Origin: Ornithodoros turicata
Lineage: Eukaryota > Arthropoda > Arachnida > Ixodida > Argasidae
Length of the DNA stretch: 64,000 nt
Direction: 5' to 3'
Assembly (NCBI RefSeq): GCF_037126465.1
Contig: NC_088201.1
Span: forward strand, 26,644,550 to 26,708,549
The notes below the pieces were generated by a model. The model searched no databases, had not been told where the DNA came from, and was given only the letters and a program-made list of their open reading frames with translations. The position numbers and the translations under genes were made by a program. Numbering within the stretch: position 1 is the stretch's first letter; the number at the start of each line of letters is the position of its first letter. Positions 9,880 to 21,800 of this stretch are shown here, piece after piece.

Positions 9880-12800
9880 CTAAAGATGGTAATAACATAA
9901 GTAAGAACACTGAGAATCATGCGTGCAACTCGAAAATGACCTTACCAAAATAAGTAACGCTCGGGAACAGGTGGCAAGCCGAATAATACCAAGGACAATA
10001 ATGATACGAGTGCCTGGAAAGTGACGAGATTATACCACTAACCAAATAGTACACACAGTGTTAAAGACAATAAATAATGTTAGTAGTACATAGTTACCAC
10101 TAGTATAACAGCCATTTAGCCATGCACCAATATTTTGCACCGAATGCCATGATGGTCACATGCTTAAGTAAAAGTGGTTTTGATGGAAGAATGCAACAAA
10201 ACTTCACTGCTCCTTTAAATGCTCCCTTCTCTGCCATGTTTACCCCTGCACATGTGCAGCATGTACAGAAACAGTACAGTATGTATGTCATGAAAGGCAG
10301 AGAGGCTTTACAAAAAATTTCCACCACATATCAGAAGGCACATACCTTTGCAAGCCCAACGAGGTTAATCTCTGGTATGTCTACCCTGAGAGCACTTTGA
10401 TGAATCAACGCAAGCAGACAACCTACGATGCCACTGATTGGAAAGAGGAAATATTAGAAGTGGAGAATGTAGCAGGACTCTCTTTGTTTACATTCACAAA
10501 AGTACGACGTGCAAACCTTATAACAAATGTCGACCAGAAAGCTGGAGAGGATAGAAAAGGATAGTGCTGTACAGCATGGAAGTCCCCTGAAAAAATTATT
10601 ACACAGTACCAAGAGTTCGCTAAGAAGGCTGATTACACAATTGTAAAATGTGTAATGATTAATTAGCACAAAATGAAAGGTAATGATTACACATAGCATT
10701 ATTTGTAAAATAGATAATAAGCAATCGTTGATATTGTCTCCAAGGACACGCTTTCTCCCAGCAAAAGAGGAAATTGTTATCAATGTAATGAATAGATCAT
10801 CTTGAGAAAGCCTGAGCAATGGCTGACACACACTATCTCAAGATGGAGTTTGTTCACCAGCTTGCTTGCATCTATGCCATATTATCTAATGAATAGATGC
10901 CAGTTATTTACACATTACCACCAGCAGCTATGGGCATGAAGAAAGGTGATGTCTTTGCACTCAAATGCAGAAACTTTATTACATATTCACAACTACTATC
11001 AGATATTCAAATATCATGCACTATTTTCTCAAATGAAAGAAACTAATGCATTCTTTGTTTGTTCTTGAGCCCACATAGTCAAAAGTTCAAACCACTACCA
11101 CCAGATTATCTTCTAGTAATGCTTAGCAGAATAACAAATAGCTACAGCCATTAGCACGCCATTTGCAAAATAAATCATTCTAGGATCCTAACCTTACCCT
11201 TTAGCACAGCTTTGCAATAGCTAGGTGAAATTGCAATAGCTAGAAATTCATCCTGAATTTCTTAGGCACTTGAGGCTTTGTATGTATTTGTCCTTTCTAT
11301 GTGTGTTCCAGCCTCAGAACATCAATTGCAATCAGCTAGGTGGACTAGCTCCAATTAAGTAGACTAGGTAAAAAAAAAATTCGAGACTCACCTAAAATGT
11401 AGCTTGTAGGTAACAGAATTACAAAACTGTAACGATAAAGGCTGCTTGTGAATACCAATACTGTACCTCATTAAAAACAAACAAACACACAGTCAAAAAT
11501 ATGAGGTCAATGGTACTTAGGGTTGCCACCTTTCGTAGTGATAAATACCGGCTGAGGGAGAGGAAGTGGAATAGAGGGAAAGGAGGAAATGTTCGCGGGA
11601 ATGGTAAAGTGGGTGAGTGGTGGAGAGTATACATAGAGAGAGAGAAAGAAGGAACCAGCGTACTCGCTCAAGACAACAATGATAATAATAATGAATAACT
11701 AAGAAACAGACTGTTGACTACGGAGTTGGGTCTGTGCTCCAGATTTATTCAAGCTGCAGTGGAATGTTGAAAGAAAAACCCTGTAAAAGCCCCTATGAAA
11801 GGTATTGAGCCACGAATACCGGCAAAAGGCTGCCGGTATCATCTTCCTACCGGCAACCGACAGAGCTAGCAAATAACCGGCTGTGCCAGTATAATACCGG
11901 CCTGGTGGCAACCCTAATGGTACTTAGGAACTTTCTGCTAAAACTATCCTCTGAAGTTTCATGTGCGAGAAATTGAATTTTCAAAATTGAACATAAATGT
12001 AACCTTTCCAAGAGTAGCTTTTTCACCGGGGAAACTAAGCATGTCAGATTTACCACAGCTGTTTTGTCGCCTCTATTACGAGTGCCAGGAATGCGAAAGA
12101 AGTAGGACATGGACGTCTACGTCATCCCACTTGCACTCCTTTTAGTTATCAGATAAAGAACTGAGCGTGTCCCAGTAACTGTACTTGTTCAAACAATGTT
12201 TTTGTGGGGTAAATCATGTATTTACTTCTGGTTCGAACATGTTACTTTACCTCAGCAAATTTTATAGTCCCAACTACAAATTCAATTTCTCACAAATTAA
12301 GTTTTGATTACTTCTAGCATTACGAAAAGCACGCAAGATATAAATACCCTGGACTCCACATTTCTTTTTTTTAACAAATAATTCTTGTACTATGGTTTTC
12401 TGGCATTTTAGCTGAGTCACTGCATACACAAAGGCATGAGGTATATCACCTGGCATAATCTTGAGTTTTAATAAATACCTCGCACACCTAAGAATTTCCA
12501 AAATCATGCTAATATTTTGAAATTGACCTTTTTGTTCCAGCATGATTCGTAACCAAGGGCTGCATTAATTAATCTAATTTTGCTAACTGAAATATATCTA
12601 TAATAGTCATTTCTGTTCTGAAAGAACGGGAAAGCCACAGGCACCACCCTGCATTCCAACTTAAACGATGTGGGGCTACATAACATTTACTATAAAATCT
12701 GGTGGCCAACAATTGCATTGCCACTGTCCACACAAGGGAAAATATTGCCTGTCCTCATTCCTTGGAAGCTACAGAACCTATGAGCTAAAAGGAAGGAGGA

Positions 12801-15800
12801 AAGGCAAAACCAGGAAAGTGGATCGCTGTTTCACAAACGCCTATCTGATAGGACACGTACCACGTACAAAAGAATGACAGGATAAGTAGGAACATAATGG
12901 AGCATAACAGAGCATAACAGAGCGTACGGTTGCAATTGCACAATGCAGACAGGATTTTCAGATGCAATTTTTCTGAATGAACAGCAAGGCTACCTATACT
13001 GTTCACTTTGGAATATGGTGCAGGATGAATGAAATTTCTACCGCAATAAAAAAGCAATAATTTCTAGGCAAATTTGATGTTTCAACTAGCAAAACTGGGA
13101 AACATACTGGGCTCTAGTTCAGGCCACAAGAGAATGAGGCAAGAACACTTGTGAGCATGTGTATTACTGCTCTGTCACAGTGCAGTGTATTTTTTTAAAC
13201 ACAATACCACATTAGATCAAATCATTCCAGATTTACAGTCTACAAACTAGGTTATTATTGTTGCGCTGGCGCATTTATGAAAGGTGCCTACTGAGCCATC
13301 CCCACACATACAATGGGGAATATCTGTTGCATCTCTGCAGATGAAATAACCACTATCATAAAGTGCCCAGATGACACAATTTAGCGGGACAGGTTCAACT
13401 TTTTCAGATGTTGTCCCGCTGTGCCACCAGCCTGCCCGTGGGACAGCGTTTTGTCCTACTCCTGTCACAACGAATGCTGAATGGAAGAAAGACTAGAGCA
13501 AAACAGCAGGAGCACTATCGATTTCTATGTGGCCCCTTCTCAGCTCACACCTTTCCTCAACCTAGCCAATAAAACTGCTCAGCATGATGGCTAACGAGCC
13601 ACCCCCATAGTGAAAATTTTGTTGGGACCAACACTCGGTTGCGTATGCTTTGCTCATCAAACTGCCTCAGCGAGAGCATTGTCTTGGTTCCGCTTACGAT
13701 CACAGTGCAATAGAGGTAAAAGTTTAACGAAAAGTTCAGGACGAGAGAATGCTGTATAAGTAGTAATTTTCACGAGGAACTAATTTTCGCGAAATTCGCG
13801 AGCGCTCTTTTCTTCGCGAATTTTAACTTCCGCGAAATATTCGAACCAATGACAGAAAAATACGCGAACGAAATATGGAAGAAATTTGACCAGGACGCTG
13901 GGGTAACTTATGTTCGTGTCTCTCTCCCCTCCTCTCTCTCCCTCTCTTTTACGCTATTACACTGCACTGCCTCGCAGTATGTTCAGGTATTATCCGTTGT
14001 AAGTGGAGATAGTAGTCCAGACTTCACAAATCCCGCCTGGATGTCCACGTCCCGTGATTCCAGCTCCCAGTAAGCCTGGATCATCCAGCAAGCGTGTATG
14101 GCGTTGCCACTTTGCCACGCTGATCACCCTTTGTAAAAGTTGCCGCATCACTATATCGAGTCTCAATCGTACCTGCTCGATGTGGCGACAAGAATGACGG
14201 GAGACATGGCAATTCGGCAATGACCCAGGTACCAGCCGAGTAAGCACCCCCTAATTGCAGCCCTCTCAATCACAAGCGCTCAAAAGAAAGACAGATGCGA
14301 CGGGTCATTTACCCAGTTGTGGTACCTTTTGTTAACTTCAAGGTGAAGGGCCCATACAGGGTCGACGTACCTCGGTATCGCGAATTTAAGGTTCCGCAGA
14401 TAATTGCCTGGTGCAGGCTCCTCAAAAATTCGCGAATTACTGAGCCTGCGAATTTAACCACTTCTACAGTACATTCTTGTCAAAGTATCTCATGTGCACA
14501 CTAGACACGTAGTACATAAAATGCAACTCAAAAAAGAGGAGAAAATAACGGAACAAGGTGTAAGTGCAACAAGAACAGTTTGGTTTGTTGACTGACAGCA
14601 TACCCCCCTTTCAATCTGGATGTTCAACCTTCGGGTCGGAGGAATATGGTCACTTTATACTATCAGGTTATCAGTTTAGCTTTCTGTCACTGTGATCGGA
14701 GTTTTTACCTGGCTCTTCGGCGGCTCGTCGTACCAGTTTCCTGGACATCAAGCGCGTGTATGATACCGTCTCGCACATTTGTGTGCTGCACGCCTTGCGC
14801 TTTTTTGGGGTATTCGGTCGACTCTTCCTCTGGCTCCAACACTTCCTTATGGACCGAACTGTCGCTGTACGTACATCCCAAGGCCAAAGCCCTAATCATC
14901 CTGTTCATCAAGGCGTCCTCCAAGGAAGCTTCTCAGTCCAACACTCTTTAATGTGGTGATGGCCGGCCTAGAATCGGTAATTCCTCGCAAAGTGTCGTTT
15001 TCCGTGTATGTAGATGACATCGCCCTTTGGACAGTAGGAAAATCATGCCCAGCCATCAGCGTCGCTTGCAGCTGGCTTTAAATAATGTCCATACGTATCT
15101 CACACCCAACTTGGGATGGACCTTTCACACGAAAAGTGCATCGAGCTCCCTTTCACGCGCAAGGCTATCACAAATTTCCCTCTTTGGGTTGATGCCAATA
15201 AGCTTGAGCCTGTACGTTTCCATCGCTTCCTTGGCATTGTACTCGGCTCAGACCTGCGCTGGGCTCATGGGCCACATTAAGCACCTTGAAACCAAAGTGC
15301 AGCAATGGCTCCCTGCAATTCAACATATTTCTGGCTCAGGATGGGGCTGTGATCAGCGCTTCCTGCTCGCAGTTCACGTGGTGTTGGTGGGGGCAACCGT
15401 GCTTTACAGCCTTCCCATCCTGCACAGGATCTCAACATCATCATTAAATACCCTTCGGACCCTGTTTGCTCGAAGCCTTCATCGCTGCCTTGGAGTTCCA
15501 AGAATAACTGAAACACGGCAAGTCCTGGCTGAAGCTGGTGAACTCCCGGGTTTAGGTTCTACGTGAACGTGAAACGGCTCGGCACTTCCTCACAAAGCAC
15601 ACGCAATGTAGGCGAGATGGCTTAAGCTACTGCAATGTCATTAGGAAACGGACAAATGTGCTTTTGTAACATGTTTTGCTTACGCAGCAAACATGAACAT
15701 TTTGCAGGTATTACTTCACTAACTATAATCAATGCATAGTCATGTCTCGCTTATCCTGAAAACTCATTATCTGAGCTATATTACCGGGAAAGAACCTGCT

Positions 15801-18800
15801 ACCATTGACTTTTGTCTCGGTTACCTGGAATTCGTTATCCGCATCCGGACACCAAGTACAGGGACCAATGTTCCACAACCTATGTCATTCTGATTCGCTT
15901 ATCCAGATATTTGTTATCGTCCTCTGTTCTTGGCATGCGCTGTGTTCACAATGTTCCGTAAATGGGTCACATCTCACCGGGTCCTTTGGTACTGTTTGGC
16001 TCCCCTTTCCTCAGGGGTAATAGACTCTTTTGATGTGTGTGAGCTGAGCTTCAACGAGCTATCCGCACATTGCATCTAAAGGCACCAGAAAGCACAGAGG
16101 GAAACTTCGTTACAGAAGACGACACAGCAGACATCCGTGCTTCATGGCAGATGACACCATGCTAGCTCAGGTGCAGTGTGATGGTATCGAAGACGAAGAT
16201 GAAACTGGCAATATTGAAGATGCGCCGGAGCTTATATCAAAAACATGTGCGTGGGACCATCTTTCTAAGACGTTACTCTTGCTGGAGCAGCACTCTAAGG
16301 GAGACACGACTGTACCCTGGGATTTCAAATTTTTTAAAAATCAAAGCACCACTGCGTGATCATCGCATAATCATATCAACATCCCTCATCCGTTGAAAAT
16401 GTAGCTATATTAAATCCGTGCTGGCACACTACATACAGGACTAGTTCTTGCAGAACAGGCACATTCAGATTGCTGAAAGGTTCTGAAGGTGCAGAAGGCA
16501 CATTCAGAAAGGTTGTGGAAAATGCAACACCATGTGAAGGACAGACATCGGAGCACATGTCTAGGTGCATACTGTAAAAGTAGAAAGAGGACTTAATTTT
16601 CGCGAATTTCACGATCGAACTTTTTTCGCGAATTTAAGGTTTTGCAAAATATCGGTAGGTGGGATGAAAAAGTATGGGCGCTGGAGTTGGCGATGATATG
16701 AGTTCCACAAAGACAAATCAACTTACTTCACGACCTTTATTCTCACAAATTTGTTCTTGTCAAACATTTCTATAATCGAAATGTCACTTTAACATCACTA
16801 GTTTATTTGCATACTGTGTCACTTGGCATTGCAGATACCTGCTTTCACAAAACCAGCACATATGTCATTGTTACAGGATTGAAGTTCACGCTAAGATTCT
16901 ATAACCCGGCCGGCATGTAGAAGCTTCATGATACTGCCGGCAGTATCCCGCGATTTCCGCTTCCACACAAATTTGTGAAATTAAGGTCCCGCAAAATATT
17001 CTCGAATCGCACTCCCACATGAATTCGCAAATTATTAAGACCACGAAATTAACCACTTTTACAGTATTAAATAGTTTGCAATCTTTGATGAAAATATATG
17101 GCATGAAAGGAGATTTAGAGGAAAGGATGGTGAAAGGCTATGAATATCACAAGGTCAACAACAATTGTGTACCCAGTAAATGGTTAGTGTAAAAGTAAAT
17201 GCGCTCTTGTGATGAGCATTGAAGTCCTGGTTCTGAATACTGTCACACCTAAGCTACAATACCACATTAAAAACATGCAGAGCACGACCATTCACTGAGC
17301 CCTTGCAGTGTCGTATCATGTGGTAACTATTAGACTCTAATAGTTACCACTGCAGTTACCGTTTACAGCAGTGCTTTAATAATTAGAGCACTGCTGTAAA
17401 CGTGGCCAGTATCAATGATGTTTACTGATAATTCACATAGCTTACCTTGATATGTAATGCATAACTTGTCTATTGAATGTGCTGGAAAACAAAGAAAGAA
17501 TAAAGTTATCAATATATTTACACACTATAGAGTACTTCTTGGAACCCTCTGAATGCCAAGAATGCTTACTCTGTTTTTGAGCAATACGTAAAAATCTTCT
17601 CATGGGCTAGAACAATACCTGTAAATCAGAAAAGTCACCAAACTTTTAGTGCACCATCCTGATTTGTATGTAATCAGTATATGGCTTCTAGTTCATTCCT
17701 CATAGCCCAGTAACCACTGCGTGCCTTCAAACATGCACAAAGATTGCAAATGATGGCAGCTGACATTACAGTCATGTCTAGCCTTTTTGTAACCCAGTTA
17801 ACCGGAAAACTTGTTACCCATTCTCTGTGATCAGAAGCAAACTTGCTGCCATTAGTTTTTCACCCGCCGGTTATCAGGAAATCATTATAAGTGACCTGAC
17901 ATACGGGAAATAATGTTCCAGAACCAATGTCATCCTGATTCAGTTATACGGAAACGTGTCAACTTCCAACTTCACAGCTGACCAAAATTCCTGAGAGAGA
18001 GAGTGAGAGAGAGAGAGAGAAAAGAACTGTGTTGGATAGCTCTGCTTTGCTTCCAAAATCTTAGAAGTAAAGTGAAGTGTGGAGGAAAGGCGCTCTCTCA
18101 TTCCTATTTTCAACGCCGTGAGAGTTGACTGTTGCTTTCCTTTCTCATTTGGATAATTTGACAACTCAGAAACATGTACATATTTTGATTTTGTACATAG
18201 TATTATGCTTCAAAGAAAGTGGGTTCACTCACTAACATCCTAATATTAGTAACATTCATTCCAATAGATACATTAAAATCTCTAGCTACACCTGATACAT
18301 GCCTTCACCTCTCACTCATCAGCTGATAAGTTGAGGTAACACATTAATACACCACTGTGCCGGAAAGTGCACGCAAGAATGAGTATAAGCTTCGGTGCCA
18401 TGCTTTATCGTGGACAGTGTCCCTGGAACATGAATGTAACCGGTTTAAGAAACTATTAGTATTCTATTTCCTAATGACTTGCATACGAAAATGTTATAGC
18501 ACTGCTGAATGCAGACTTGAGCGTGTATTTTGACCAGTTACATTTTCCTTGTTTTTGAAAGGGTACTAGGGAGCCTTGGAATTCCCTAACAGGATTCTGG
18601 AAGCCCTGCATACAATTATGTTACTCTGAGTTAAACGACAATGTAGATCACTCAAGAAGGCACGTTAAATCATGACAAAAGAAGATTTTGTCACATGACA
18701 GTAAAGATGTTTTTTGTGTGAAAAACAAAAAGTGGATAATGACGATATACACGCTAAAGTAAAAAATTTAAGGCATGGCTGTTGCAATTTTCTAAACTCA

Positions 18801-21800
18801 TGTCACGCACAGAGAAACTGTTGTGACAGCACTGAGTGAAATGTGCATATGATAATATTTTATTGCACTTACCTAAATATATGGCACTTAAATGCATATT
18901 TACCATAATTAGAGCTTTGCAGAACAGCTCTATATTTGTCTTTTGGACAATAGGTGGCCATAATGTACTGAATTCATCTTTAAAAGCGCTATTAAAAAAC
19001 GGACGAAAAACACGACAACACGGCACAGAGTGCTCTGTGTCATGGAGTCCTTCACCTCTTTTCTTTAGCACTTTTTAACGATGAATCCAGTCAGTTACCA
19101 ACATGTCCAAAGTATAGTTTTGACTGGTCATAATGTACATGTGAACGTCCTCCAAGATAATGCGGCTAACAATGTTAAAATATTTCCCTGGTATTCTGCA
19201 ATCCACGATCATGCTATACAGTTATCTAACTGATTACATATTTGTGTGCTTACCAAAAAATTACACAGACAGCTGAAAGGTAATAACACGTTATGCACCA
19301 CATGGAATTTAATCTTTATGTATAAAACAATGTGAACAGTATACAAATGAGTAACGAATCACATTGTCGTGGCATCAATCATGGTTGCCGCACATACATG
19401 CACATCATAGTGGAATGGTAGTGGAAACTAAAACAATTTTGTTTCCATTTCCATTTGCGTTTCCTGTTGAATTTCGGTAATTACCGCTTCTCGTTTCCGG
19501 TAGCCAACCCTGGTTAAAAGCGCACAAATTAGGTTTCAAGCTCCCCGCTGTGCTGCTGTTGGAACGCGAAACTTCCCAGAATGATAGCGAGGGGGGAGAA
19601 CACTACTAGAGGTGTGTGATTTCCTTTGTAAATATGCCTCACATGCCATCCGCTCTGCATTGAAAGGTCTGCCTGTAATGCAAAAGCATGGCATAGAAAA
19701 GAGTGTGTTGGAAAATCTAGCACGTAGTTCCTGACGCGCGTTTAGTGAGGGGTGGTAAGGCAAAAACGTGCAACTTCGGTAGCGTATTTTCCATATTCGC
19801 CACTGGTGACGTCGTTCATATTCCTCACACATGTTATACATGACAAGCTCGCATAGCGTAGTGAAAAAAATTTCACTTCAGAAATGGCCGAGATTCCGTT
19901 GCGGACACTCAAAAGTATAACCCCATCACAGTAACATGTATGGCGCTGTGTCGAAGCCGTAGTAGCAGTTTATGGCGCCGTAATTTGACGAAGGTCACAC
20001 ACAAGGTGCGAACTAAGAAGTTGCGCATTTCATGCAGGATGCATGAGACCATGTGTCATAAAGCAGTGAAACATAATCTGCTCTCTCACTACTTGTTGGA
20101 TAGGCTATCGACACAAGTGGAGAATGCGCCTCTTTCCGTCGCTCCTGTTGTCTTCATGCCTCTTTGTCTAGGCAGAACACATTCTATTCCTGCTGTGCGT
20201 GAGAACACAAAAACCTCAGTGCTCCTTTGTAAGAGCGTACAATGAACAGAGCTCATAGCGCAGACCGTGTGTTCTGTGCGGACAACGGTGGTAAGCATTG
20301 CAGTGGTAAGAACTACGAAGCCAAAACTACCTAGTAGCAAAGTGGGTGTTTACTGCAACGGGACATGGGAAGAGTTGATGTGATGGTGTCGGTGGCGTAG
20401 TTAAGCACAATGCCACACTGTACAACCTGAGATGTACAGCAAATAAGGTAATCAGAAATGCGAAGCTGCCCAATATTCAGATGTTTCATCTGCCGGCGCA
20501 AAGCATTGCAAACTATCATACAACCAAAAAACGAGAATGGGAACACTTCCAGTGTGTTCCAGGAATACAGTCCTCACATGTGTGGGGAAAGCAGGACGAA
20601 CAGGTAATGGCGTTTGTGAAGTGTACACAGCAAAAACTTCGAAGAGTGCATGGGGGAAAGTAGTCTTCCACTGTTAGACTTTGTCCCATTTCTGTTTTGT
20701 CATCAATTAAGCACCGTACCTGCTTTCAAACTGTGTTTTCTGCGTATGGCCAACGTTCATGCCAGAATACTGAGCGTAACTCCCGTTTTTGTAGATCGAT
20801 GTTTGAACTTTGTTTTGTAATAAACCTTATAAACCAGAACTTGACTATCTCAAATGTAATATGAAGCCACGAAGGCATGAAACTTTGCTGTCCGCCCGTC
20901 ACGAACCAACCCCGGCAGGTGTGCGCGGAGAGCACGAAAATGAACTGCAGACATTTCTGAAGTGAAATTTTTTCACAACGCTGTGTGAGCTTGTTATGAA
21001 CAACATGTGTGAGGAACATAAACCATGTCACGAGAAGGTGAATATCGAAAATATGCACGAGTTTTTGCTTTACCATCCCTCACTAAACGCGTTCCAACAA
21101 ACTCTTTTATATTAATGAAAACAGCGTTTAAAGACAAACAGAACGATGTCACTCAGGTTAACCTTCTGGTGCTTGCAGAAACGCAGGTACGTGCCGAAAA
21201 AGTGCGATTTTTTTTGCAATTGAGGCGACTTCACAATTTTTTATCCGGACACCTGTAGAACCTATAACCTCAAACATATAGCAAACAGTACTGCAGCCCA
21301 TAGACAATAAGTGTGGAAAAAATTAACTGCATGGCCTTAATGGTTACAAAGATATGAGGCCTGAAAATTGTGAGGAAGTGCTGTGCTCGAAATGCTCAGT
21401 CTTGAAGATCATTTTTTTTAAAAACAACAATAAGATATTTTTACCTATTTCCTCCGCCAATGTACTTCCTAAGCACTAGGCTTCAATATATATTGGAACA
21501 AAAAAAATCTGAGAGGTCGATCGGACCACCCTGCCTGAATCTGCTTGAGATCGCCCCCCATAGAACCCCTCCCGAAATAATTTTCTGGCTATGCTGCTGG
21601 GCTCAACGCCTCTTACATGTGTGTGCATTTTCGTCTAAGATATACCAGTGTACGCCCATCATTCTGCAGTGTAGCCTGCAGAAGCATGCAGTGCCTTGGG
21701 TTTAGTGGAGCGGGGGACAATGTGTTGGCCAGAAGGGCATGTTGGTCAATGCTCAGGGTCTGTAGAAGCCATGGGAGAAGACCGGTGTCTCAGAGTCATA

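Noticed and set aside
16376..16612. Minus-strand exon candidate NLNVPVLQELVL
   Set aside because: The sequence is a local imperfect duplication (TTCTGAATGTGCC repeated) and does not align with the expected TMEM241 helix. The exon at 11392-11426 fits better.
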